Shown one piece after another: positions 1-9,414 of a stretch of DNA of 64,000 bases (its first letter is position 1; each line of letters begins with the position of its first letter). Made by a program: the position numbers and the translations under genes. The notes under the pieces were generated by a model that had not been told where the DNA came from, ran no database searches, and saw nothing but the letters and a program-made list of their open reading frames with translations. The stretch comes from Allantophomopsis cytisporea (lineage: Eukaryota > Ascomycota > Leotiomycetes > Phacidiales > Phacidiaceae): contig CP103026.1 of the NCBI GenBank assembly GCA_024752435.1, positions 744,001 to 808,000 of the forward strand, written 5' to 3'.

Positions 1-433
1 AAAGCTGCTGAAAAAGACAAAGATCTCGAATTAATCTCCGGAGGCAAGTATGACGACTCCACTGGTTACTTTATCCACCCAACCACCTATGCAAAAAGGA
101 ACAAGTTTCATCATCTGCTATCTTCCAGAGAGGCAATCCAAGATCCATCCTTGTCATTTGCGTATATGACGATGAATCTGTCCCCCCATTGAGGAAGCAT
201 GGCTTGCAATTTGCAAACATATCAAGAAAGCTCTACCGTCGATTAGATCTGGTTCAATTTTTGCTACAGATCGCCAAGCTATAAGTGTTGGTACATCAGT
301 GCTTCAAGGCGTAACTGGGCACCTCTGTATCAATACTCGATGCAATGCTCCACAGGTTGCTCAGTCGTCTTTCGGTGGTGGAGGGCGGCTGAGCGGAACT
401 GGAGAGACGGTTGGAACAATCAGCTTTTTATAG
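1..433 (+). pseudogene. Decayed 3' part of an aldehyde dehydrogenase resembling delta-1-pyrroline-5-carboxylate dehydrogenase
   Basis: Three successive reading frames on the plus strand together look like the C-terminal part of an ALDH4/P5CDH-type enzyme (proline catabolism, mitochondrial in intact homologues). Frame 1 (about 1-148) contains ELISGGKYDDSTGYFIHPT, close to the family's GG-YDDS-GYF-EPT block. Frame 3 (about 150-187) carries VYDDESV. Frame 2 (188-433) carries IFATDRQAISV and FGGGGRLSGTGETVG, matching the C-terminal PFGG-R-SGT-DK-G signature, then a TAG. Two frameshifts and altered signature residues indicate decay rather than splicing, since no splice sites fit. The 5' part lies outside the window, so the state of the catalytic Cys region is unknown. 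Confidence 0.6.
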
Positions 434-1551
434 CGGCTCGTAAATGCGTGCAGTGTGAAGGAAGAACTGCTTGGTGGATATCATATCATCTATGCAAGCC
501 ATGTTGAGTGATAGTAGCATATAACTACCTCGATAATGACACCATACCACGTTTTTGAATGGGTAAACGCTGAGCACCATTTCTTATACAACTATTGTGG
601 AATAATGGGGTTGGAGGGATCTGCCACATGGTTGGTACAGGTAGTGGCTGGATATGCAGGAATTTGAAGAGCTATTGAAGACCGGCAATCATTGTATATA
701 GCTGATATCTCACATCCAAGTACTTAAGTGTGAAAAAAATGTTTACCTGCCGTCCGATCTTGCATATCTGCGTCCAGATCCTGATTCTAGATATTATACA
801 AAATGAATGTGAAGTTGGGGAAATAGTATGTTCTGCTCTTTGAAAGCAAGTGAGGCTCTTTCGTCATCGAGTTTCTTGAGAATCTCGTTGTCTCTTGGGA
901 TCAACAGCGGTGCTGATAGAGGCGGTATCTGTAAAGTCCATACTACAGTCTACTCAGTTTTCTTTTTGCGCATTGAACTCACCCCAATCCTTATCTGCGA
1001 TCAAAAAGCTTTAACTAATGAACACTTTAGCAAGTTTGTCTCGTCTGAATGTTGGCTGAGGCAAAGAATTGGTCTGAAGCATAGTAAGAGTGGACGCCGC
1101 ACATGATCGGCAGAAGGAGCAGGTGAGAAATACATAGATAGGTAGTGCAGCTTTGAAAGACGACGAGATTACTTATGTACGCATATCTGCAAATTAATAG
1201 AAGGACGAAAGAAAGAAAATAGGGATGATATAGCCTTCAAAATCCTTTACGTATTCTGAACCCTAAGTGAAATCCTGCCAATCTCTTTGAGGTAAATTCG
1301 GACAAAATTATTGTTGGAAAGGCTCTTGTTATACCTGCAATGAAAGTATTCGGTCAATACATGCTGATACAATTGGAAATAGTGATGCTTCCAAGTACAT
1401 ATTTAACTAAGCGATTACAAAATCCTACTAATACTATGAATGAGTGATGCCTTATATGCCAAAATACATTTGGTTCCTTCCCAAAACTCCACAATTCCAT
1501 ATGCATTTAAGAGATCTCCTATTTACAACCAAAGAAATGAGCAAAAGACAT
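434..1551. other. Gene-free stretch
   Basis: No supported gene. A minus-strand peptide-like stretch around 800-935 reads smoothly for about 40 codons, but I found no recognisable family and no convincing upstream exon. AT-rich runs suggest untranslated or decaying sequence. Confidence 0.4.
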
Positions 1552-2860
1552 TCAATGGAAGCCAGTCCAGCCATTGAAGTCATCGACAAAATGAATGGCA
1601 GCTGTCAGATACCACTCATGCACATCACCCCAAGTCATCGCTGCCTCTCTCATAGCTCGCACGGCCTTTACGAAATGCGAATTTGTGTTCCAACGTCCAT
1701 TGACAGCCTGATCCTCCACATATTTCCAGTGCTTGCCACCTAAGTCTGGACGTCCAATTCTATCCGCCTCAATTTTTGGTCGAAGTTGTGCGATGTACAC
1801 AGCAAGCGTCAGGAGCCACCATTGACGAACAAGACTGATATGAAATTTCTCGGGTATCATCGGCAGTAATATTCGTACTGCATGGCTAGTCGTGAGGATG
1901 TGCACCATGAAGAAGTCATAGGAGTGAGTGCCGACAGGGACTGTAGCTATAAGCAGTGATACGGCTGCTTCCTGTGACTCCTGAAATTGCTTGATTGGAT
2001 CGATAATCGACCAAGCGTTCCAATGTTCTAGTAGAAGTTCTTCATGGTCTTGAAAGAGAAGCCCAATGTTACCTGAACCTGGTGCCTTAAACAATCCATC
2101 GAATCGTTTGTCGTTTGCGATCTTGTTAAGAATCTCAAGAGGTGAAGTAGAAGAATATGCTGAAGGTTTTGTGTAGGATGTATCGTCGATATATTTGTGC
2201 ATAAAATCGTATTCGGTCGCTGCCATGCCCAACGCCTCCATAGCCACTTGTTGATTCGATAGTTCAAAAGCATATCCAAGATGAATCAAGGGATGTCCCA
2301 CTAATTCTCTCAGGTCAGTAGACTCTCAATAACTTGAAAACGTACATCTTACAGCCTCCAATTACACCATTGATCAGTGGATGTTTTCCGCCAAACATGT
2401 ATTCATCTACCACTTTCTTCCAGTCGTAACCATAATTTAGGGCTAATTCATCCTCGAAGAAATCGACATATGCCCTTTGGTATCTTTTGTCACCTAGGTA
2501 ATCTCTCCAATCACTCTCCACTATTTCAGCTGGAGAATCCTGCCATTCTTCAAGCTCTTTCGATTCTTCAGCGTAAATATGATGCAGCTGATCGGCACTG
2601 GCACCTAACAAGTATGCCGAACCTAGTATGTGTGGCGCATGGTTGTTGAACTCCAAGTCGTGGTAGAGTATAGAGTGATTGATATGGTTCGCCTTGATGA
2701 GATGCTTCAAGGTCCTGGGACGCTTTTCTGGAGCTGTTTCAATATCGTGGATTTCGACTGGAGGTATTCTGATGTGTTGCGAGGATCGACCACTTCCACT
2801 GGTTAAGTACTTATAAATTCCAGAAGCCACCGCGTATATTGGGATCATAGGAGCCGACAT
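1552..2860 (-). CDS. Questin-oxidase-like protein (DUF4243 family)
   Basis: Predicted join on the minus strand: 2860..2353 and 2300..1552, 418 residues. The 52-nt intron (2352..2301) has a GTAAGA donor and a TAG acceptor preceded by a CTGAC branch site. Splicing gives NGVIGGLGHPLIHLGYAFEL, a block I recall as typical of questin-oxidase-like proteins (Baeyer-Villiger-type monooxygenases such as GedK, often in polyketide pathways). Many His residues (HINHS, HAPH, HPLIH) agree with this family, and about 420-460 residues is the usual length. The ATG at 2860 was chosen because upstream in-frame codons run into the divergent neighbour starting at 3043. No polyketide synthase is nearby, so a role in a secondary-metabolite cluster is not supported here. 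Substrate unknown. Confidence 0.8.
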
Positions 2861-3042
2861 TTTGACTGTTGTTGGATTGTTTGTAAAACTCCAAAAAGAA
2901 TAATGGGCTGATGATTGTGACTTTGTTGAATTGCGGGGGATATGACGGCGCGGTCCCTCAAGCGGCGTCATAAACTTCCGTGCTCCAACGGGGCGCGGCT
3001 TCCAGACTTTATTTTGTAACAACCTCAACTTCTTGACATGGA

Positions 3043-4577
3043 ATGGCTGTGAACAACGGAGACGCAGCTCCACCTGCACGTCTATACGCTGAACTATTAT
3101 CGAACATCCGTCAAATTTCGATCATAGCCTCTCTCGAGCCTCCCGCCTTGATCGATACACGAGCGAATATCACAAAAGATGGGACCTTTATCACATTAAT
3201 ACACAACGGTGTGACTACCGAACTACAACTCCCTGCTGCTGTCATCCCGGTCAGTCCGTTGGCAAATCCACCAGTTGGCAGCAAAGAGGCATCATGGCGT
3301 CTTTCTCTGCTAGATCCGACAATCAGGCGCGCCGATGACTTTGGGCAGGACAACATCGCACCGTGGTCAGCGACTTCACTTCAAAAGGGCCAGGATTTCT
3401 CATGTCGAAAGTGTGGCGCACTCGTTGTACCTAATGGTGCCATAATTGATTGGAAAGACTTACCAAGTGAAAACTGGGCAGAGATGATGGACTTCTGGCA
3501 CTGCCATAAGCCTCATGATCACGAACATGGGAGTACAAATGGGCACAATGAGGATAAGCTTGCAAACAGAGGATATGGCGCGAACACCAGATTTGAAGCA
3601 CAAAAAAGTACTGGCTACGTTGATCTTACGTATATTCTATTGTCCGAAAGGGACTGTCAGAACGTCCAGGTAAGGCTTTTCGTACCCTTTTCTTCTTTTC
3701 TCTTTCCTTTCAATGCATCAATTTCATTTCATTCGGGTATCAAGAAGGAGACCAAATCTAGCTTGATCTTCTTGATGATCTGGTCGCCGATACAACTGCC
3801 CAATATCAAACATTGTTTCCATACTGCAAAGCAGCAACAATCCTGCATACCCTCTTGCAAAAGACGGGTTACTTGATTTGTTGGAGGTATACTACCTCGG
3901 TCTCGCACGCCATCTCTCCCGAGAAGTGGGAGACCATGGGATTAAAACGAGGAACATGACTAGTACGAGATTAAATACATGTACATAGAAATCATTTTAA
4001 TATATCACCACTTGCAACTATTGTTCGACCAAGCCGATGCGCAATGGCTGACAGGTACATGTTTCAGGCAAACCACATAATGAAGACACTCAACTGCGCG
4101 GTATGCGGTTATCCATTGGGTCACCCAGATGCTCTTGCTCAGGGTAACAGACTCTCCAAATGGAGTCTTAGCAGTTCATACGCAAATCCTCCGCCTCCTA
4201 CTATTTCCCAACTCATCAGTACCACACTACTGTACCTCTCTACATCGCAGAATGTCAAGAAATTTCTGGTTCACTCTCCATCTCCGACCTTCTCTCTGGA
4301 TATCTGGTTGTTTGCTCCTCTCATAACCTTTTCCTCAAACGCTGTCAGCTCTTCTAATCCTACAACTGCGATCAAGTTGTTCTACCATGTTTTAGGAGAA
4401 GAAGAGACGACTAAAAAAAGAGACGGCCTGAGTGATAGTGTCGAAGAAATCGAAGTCCCCGATTTTGTGGTTAATGAAGTCTTGAGGGTGTTGAAAGGGA
4501 GTACAACTATGCTGCCTATTAGTGCAAGGACAATTGCGGGGTGGGAGGTTGGATTTTTGGAAAGGTTCACTAGTTAA
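3043..4577 (+). CDS. UBE3D/HECT_2-like ubiquitin-conjugating-enzyme-binding protein
   Basis: Best model: 3043..3669, 3762..3886, 4055..4577, 424 residues. Exon 1 ends at a clear GTAAGG donor. The N-terminal part has SCRKCGALVVP and MMDFWHCHKPHDHEH, and the C-terminal exon has LNCAVCGYPLGHPD followed by KWSLSSS; this Cys/His layout is that of the HECT_2 (E3-like, E2-binding) family, with UBE3D as the human relative. The start leaves 182 bp to the divergent questin-oxidase-like gene, so a shared promoter is likely. The middle is uncertain: intron 2 (3887..4054) would be 168 nt with a weak GTATAC donor, and the segment encoded by exon 2 is poorly conserved to my eye. Either the splice choice is wrong or this region is degenerating. 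Family assignment is firmer than the exon model. Confidence 0.65.
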
Positions 4578-5442
4578 AGATCATCTATATATTGTATGAG
4601 AGCGACATGATTTGGAGTTCCATATTTGCTCCTCAATTTCATCGGCCTTGATAATAAATTTACGTTTAAAGGACTTGATGTTGATCACGTGATAATATGA
4701 AATTCAGCGTGGGATTTTCAAGGTCCGTCCTCATGTTATTGCCTCTTCCAACCCTTCTGGTGCTTTAACAACGAACTGGATCGACCTACCATTTCTGACT
4801 GACACAATGGTTCACCTGATTTGATTGGCGCTACCGCAATTTCTTTTGCCCTACAGAGCATATGTTCTCAACTTGTTAGCTTTTGTGGCTGATCGTGCAG
4901 ATCATTGGCTGTGCATTTCAGCAGTGCTGGATCATGAAACCTCGCTACAGGGACGACTAGGAAATGGTTGGATATGCAAGTCTGCGCCTCCAGGAAAATA
5001 ACAACATCGTCTCCTCGAACACTCCTAGATCTGTCTTTGCATTGGTTCTACTCATTTCCCTTCGGCGAGTTGCCTCCTCAGGATACTTTTTTACTGAGTA
5101 ATGCTCTGTCGTCGACCGATGTCGATGCGATTCCGTAGTCAAGGGGTATCGTGAAGAATACCATGATAATAAGTATAAATCTCATGCTCTCCTCGAATGA
5201 ATCGACTCCTTGCTTCTTCCTTTTCAATGTAGGTGCTCTTATTCATTCATTCTTTCAACACCAGGAGTCATTCTACCAAGCTCCGTGTCACTGCTGGCCA
5301 GTGATTGTTCGCTCTTTCACAGCTCATTACGCTTTGAACCAAGACAAGCATACGGTCTTCCTGTGGCTCTATTCTCTCCGTCAATTTGATCGAGCCTTAG
5401 TTTAAACAGTTACCTCTCGAAACCAACCTCAAGCCACCAAAC
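4578..5442. other. Intergenic, likely promoter of the secreted protein gene
   Basis: No coding signal. A TATAAAT hexamer-like element at about 5174-5180 lies roughly 260 nt before the next start codon. It could be a promoter element, but spacing is long and no transcription start is known. Confidence 0.3.
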
Positions 5443-6105
5443 ATGTTTGCCAAATTTGCCATAGTAGCCTTCATGGCCAAACTTGTTTGCGGCGCCGTTC
5501 TTCCACCCGCCCATCTTCTTGCTACTCGTACAACTGCAGCAGATCAAATCGCGGCGATAGCAACCACTTCAACTACTTGTGATGGAGCCCCATTTCCATC
5601 AGAGTGCGCCACAGCCGCTCAAGCAGCACCCTATCTCATCACGGCATTCGAGAACTACGGTATCACAAATACGGCCCAAATTGCTGCAGTCATCTCCCTC
5701 ATGGCTTATGAGTCCGGCGATTTCAAGTACAACATCAACCACTATCCAGCACCTGGAAGACCTGGTCAAGGCACGAGGAACATGCAGATGGCAAACTACA
5801 ACCTTTTGTACGCGCAGTCTATTACAGCGTTATCTTCGAGCCTAAGCGCTATTACCACAGCTACCACAACAACGGGCTTGACGGATGATGAGCTCAATGC
5901 GATTCGTGCCCTCGTGCTTCCGGATGAATACTCGTTTGGTTCAGGTGCTTGGTTCTTAAAGACTCAATGTTCGAGTGCTATGGCTGCACTCGAAGCAGAT
6001 GCTGATACTGGATTTACTGCATACATGTCATGTGTAGGCACATCTGCTACGAGTGATAGGTTAGCGTATTTTACTAGGGCCAAGACAGCGTTCGGGCTCT
6101 CTTAG
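5443..6105 (+). CDS. Small secreted protein, possibly lysozyme-like fold
   Basis: Single-exon gene of 220 residues. The first about 17 residues (MFAKFAIVAFMAKLVCGA) form a hydrophobic signal peptide, followed by a Thr/Ala-rich stretch. The mature protein has four Cys (in TTCDG, PSECA, TQCSS, MSCVG), enough for two disulfides. A central block around residues 70-130 (AAVISLMAYESGDFKYNINH, then RNMQMANYNLLYA) recalls lysozyme-like secreted proteins in which a Glu after a helix is catalytic; here E90-region YESG is the candidate. That resemblance is by eye only. The protein has no transmembrane segment or GPI signal, so it is probably released. It sits between a ubiquitin-pathway gene and a secreted peptidase with no operon logic. 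A role in nutrition, wall remodelling or host interaction is speculation. Confidence 0.75.
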   Translation: MFAKFAIVAFMAKLVCGAVLPPAHLLATRTTAADQIAAIATTSTTCDGAPFPSECATAAQAAPYLITAFENYGITNTAQIAAVISLMAYESGDFKYNINHYPAPGRPGQGTRNMQMANYNLLYAQSITALSSSLSAITTATTTTGLTDDELNAIRALVLPDEYSFGSGAWFLKTQCSSAMAALEADADTGFTAYMSCVGTSATSDRLAYFTRAKTAFGLS

Positions 6106-7279
6106 GTCACATTCGTGATCTTGGGAGTTCAAAGGGTGAAGTGGAAAAGTTCGATTTTGTACATAGAATTTGAGCGAAGATTTAGCATAGCGAAGGCAAT
6201 GATACCAACAGTAATCAAGACAAGAGAAGCTAGTCAAACACGAACTATGTATATGCTTGTCTTAAATAAACGAGTACGACATGTATCATTCATGCTGTTG
6301 CCGAAACTTTCTGTTCGTGTTGCCACCATGCCATTCGCAAGAGATCTGGTGAAGCTGTCTTTCTATAGCTCGATTCGAACGACGCAGATTATACCTTATT
6401 TACTTTGAGTTACTTTTCCGACAACGGGCATTGGATTCATCGTATGACTCGTCCATGTAGCCATTGAGAGCTCGCATAAATCGACGATCGGGGAACACGT
6501 GCATAAGCTTATGCAGACCCCACATGAGATGAACCCATCGATTCTCTTCTCGAAGCATTACACGGCAGACAGCGATACCGTCCATTCAATGATACCGAGT
6601 CACAATAGGCACAGGCCGGATCATCCTCCCAATTTACAAGGATTTGTGCATGGCGGCTGTCAAAGGTCGAGGGCTAACTAACAACCACAATGAGCTCTTT
6701 CCCTGCTTTAGGAAGGTCAGCGAGCTTCGGACCACCGATCGCCATCCGTCTCCATCTTCACGACCATCCCACATACATATGCACACATCTATCAACTGCC
6801 CGATATCGACGGGATCTCCACTTTAAGCTTAAGCATATACCGAGACTTACATGTCCTTATTGGTTATCTGTGTTATTATCCCCTTGCGTCTGGAGCTGCT
6901 GTCCTGGTGGGTATTCACAAAGCCTTGGCCATAGAATTCTTATTCGTCGGCTTTTGAGGTTATTGTCATGGTTTGTTGTGCTTTCATCTCGTCAACTTCC
7001 ACTCACACGACTTTCTGCCTTCCTCGTACCAAACATCCCAAGCCATGGAACTAGAGGTCTTACAATTTGGCAAGACCTTCCGTATTTCATCTTAGTTGCT
7101 GTTATCAATATGAGACCCCTTTCTATTTACAATTTCTCCTACTGAGGAAAACACTACTTCCATATGGTGCTCTAGGGTTGTCAGAGGCACATATATTGGT
7201 CACTGCCATCTCATACGCTTTCACTCTTTACCGCTGTCCACTCTCGTTTTTCTATTCCTTTCAACGGCAGTCATTCAAA
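6106..7279. other. Intergenic
   Basis: Short overlapping open frames occur on the plus strand here, but none has a family resemblance, consistent splice signals or a signal peptide. The last part is pyrimidine-rich and is the likely leader of the carboxypeptidase gene. Confidence 0.4.
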
Positions 7280-8876
7280 ATGCGATACAGCATTTGTTCC
7301 CTGGTTGCGGGGCTTGCACTTTTCGATGCGGCTCTTGCTGCTCCTACGGCAGAGACACTTGCTTCTAAGAACAAGCGTTCTTACGTTGTAGAGAATGGGG
7401 TCAACCGAACCATCTTCGAGCATGCTGCTACTGGTGGCCGGCTTGACTATGTCACTAACTCTGGCATCTGTGAGACTACCAGTGGTGTTAACCAATACTC
7501 TGGTTACTTCTCAGTTGGAACGGGCATGAACATGTGGTTTGTAAGTGCATTCTTTTTTAAAATGAGTCAACGGCTATAGCTAACTTCAACAGTGGTTCTT
7601 TGAGTCTCGTGACTCTCCGACCACTGCTCCTCTTGCTACTTGGTTCAATGGTGGTCCAGGATGCTCCAGTATGATTGGTCTTTTCCAGGAAAATGGGCCA
7701 TGCCACTTCGTCAATGGAGCCAGCACCCCATCCTTGAACCCATACTCATTCAACTCCTATGCAAACATGATCTACATTGATCAACCAATCGGAGTTGGAT
7801 TTTCTTATGGTACTGATGATGTATCTTCCACTGTGACAGCCGCCCCTTACGTCTGGAAGCTTCTCCAAGCATTCTACGACGCATTCCCAGACTATGAGAA
7901 CCGCGACTTTGGCATTTTCACTGAGTCTTATGGAGGACATTATGGACCAGAGTTTGCATACTACTTTGAGGAGCAGAACAGCAAGATTGCTGCCGGTACC
8001 GTAACTGGTCAAAATATCAGCCTGATTGCCCTTGGAATCAACAACGGATGGTACGATCCTATCCTCCAATACCAAGCCTACATCGACTTTTCTTACAACA
8101 ACACCTACAAGTCCCTCATCAGCAAGTCCGAACACACCACATACACCAACACCTTCAAGAGCAGCTGTCTCCCTCTCCTCCAGGAATGCTCCAGCACAAC
8201 TGGTGACGACAGTTCTTGCGAGAATGCTGAGAACACTTGCTACGAAGATATCGAAGGCCCATTGAGTGAAGTTGGAGACTTCGATGTCTATGACATCCGT
8301 GAGCCAAGCGATGATCCTTACCCACCAGAGACTTACACTTCGTACCTCGCAAAGGCCAGTGTCACCAGTGCTATTGGTGCCAAGGCTACTTACAGCGAAT
8401 GTCCTGATGCCCCATACACCAAGTTCTCAAACACCGGTGATGGTATGTCCCCACTCTATCGTGACTATGTTTCTAGATACTAACTCCTCCTAGACTCCCG
8501 CTCTTTCCTGGATACCCTCTCCACCGTCGTCAAGTCAGGTATTCAAGTCCTTATCTATGCTGGTGACGCCGACTGGGTAAGTTCTTTAATTTCTCCAACC
8601 ACAAACTTCGCTGACTGATACAAAAAGATCTGCAACTGGTTCGGCGGTTTTGCTGTCGCTAACAATATCGACTACGATGGCTCATCTACCTTTGCCTCCA
8701 AGGCAGTCGAGTCCTATACTGTCAGCGGCGCCGCGAAGGGTACTTTCAAGACAGTTGATAACCTCAGCTGGCTTCGTGTCTTCGGGGCTGGTCATGAGGT
8801 TCCGTACTACAAACCACAGGTCGCGCTGCAGGCTTTCAAGCAAACTATGCAGAAGGAAGGACTTAGTGCTACTTAG
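7280..8876 (+). CDS. Secreted serine carboxypeptidase, family S10
   Basis: Four exons: 7280..7540, 7593..8442, 8494..8576, 8628..8876; 480 residues. All three introns are 51-52 nt with GTAAGT/GTATGT donors. Residues 1-20 form a signal peptide (LVAGLALFDAALAAP). The S10 signature is complete: oxyanion-hole block TWFNGGPGCSS, nucleophile Ser199 in FTESYGGHYGPEF, the Asp in YAGDADWICNWFGG and the His in FGAGHEVPYY. Several N-x-S/T sites suggest glycosylation. Enzymes of this type remove C-terminal residues from peptides at acidic pH, outside the cell or in the vacuole; no C-terminal membrane or GPI signal is seen, so secretion is likely. A promoter pattern could not be resolved. Length fits secreted fungal S10 enzymes. 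Confidence 0.93.
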
Positions 8877-9302
8877 TGAGTAGTTAGGAGTAGATGAAAG
8901 TTGAAAGGAGGGGATTGTAGAAAGTACCTCATGCTTGGATGAAATGGTTGGATGGTTTGAAGCATGGCGTGTGATTGACGTAGAATATAATCTATCAATA
9001 TCTTGCTTTGTTTTCAAACTAGTGACCAGTAAACACCTAACAATGATACTGTACCGATGGTTGCATTTTGTATTGCCACACTGAGCTCGTAGCCATCCCC
9101 TGACAACAGAGTAAAACCAGTAGATCAAAACAACAATTCTCAGTTTCACTCAAGAAAACAACAACAAAACCACCAAAGTTCTATAAAGTCAACGACTTGG
9201 CTTGAACTGATATCCATATATTAACTATTAAGAGTAATGCAAGAAGAGGTCAGAAGAAAAAGAGAGTAACAAAAAGCATAAAAAAATAACCCCCTTGTCC
9301 CC
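8877..9302. other. Downstream region of carboxypeptidase gene
   Basis: No gene seen. AT-rich sequence with A-runs near 9150-9290 is compatible with a 3' UTR and spacer before the tRNA-like element. Confidence 0.35.
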
Positions 9303-9382
9303 TCAATGGTCGGGGAATCGAACCCGTACGGCTTCATGTGAGAAGCCGCTCATGCCCAGATGATAGACCGGATCACCACCAG
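9303..9382 (-). tRNA. Degenerate tRNA-like sequence (Glu-CTC-like, probable tRNA pseudogene)
   Basis: The minus strand has a perfect B-box/T-loop block (GGTTCGATTCC, near 9313-9325) and an anticodon-loop-like TTCTCAC as in fungal tRNA-Glu(CTC). The ends can pair as an acceptor (TGGT with ACCA plus three G-U pairs). The cloverleaf is imperfect: the T-stem has two mismatches, about five extra bases follow the anticodon loop, the variable loop is almost absent and the D-arm is poor. I therefore read it as a decayed or tRNA-derived copy, not a working gene. A covariance-model score would decide. Confidence 0.4.
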
Positions 9383-9414
9383 CGCAACTAACCCATCATC
9401 ACGCTGGTGGTGAT
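9372..9414. repeat. Perfect 13-bp inverted repeat with 17-nt loop
   Basis: ATCACCACCAGCG at 9372-9384 is the exact reverse complement of CGCTGGTGGTGAT at 9402-9414. The left arm overlaps the 5' end of the tRNA-like sequence. It could form a strong hairpin in DNA or in a transcript from either strand, or be a scar of a tRNA-derived duplication. Confidence 0.8.

Noticed and set aside
828..1106. 92-codon plus-strand frame near the left end
   Set aside because: Sequence looks random; the opposite strand reads slightly better but also lacks support.
9303..9382. tRNA-Val(CAC) or plus-strand tRNA-His(GTG) reading of the tRNA-like sequence
   Set aside because: The anticodon loop can be read in several ways, but the T-loop consensus is only correct on the minus strand and neither reading gives a proper cloverleaf.
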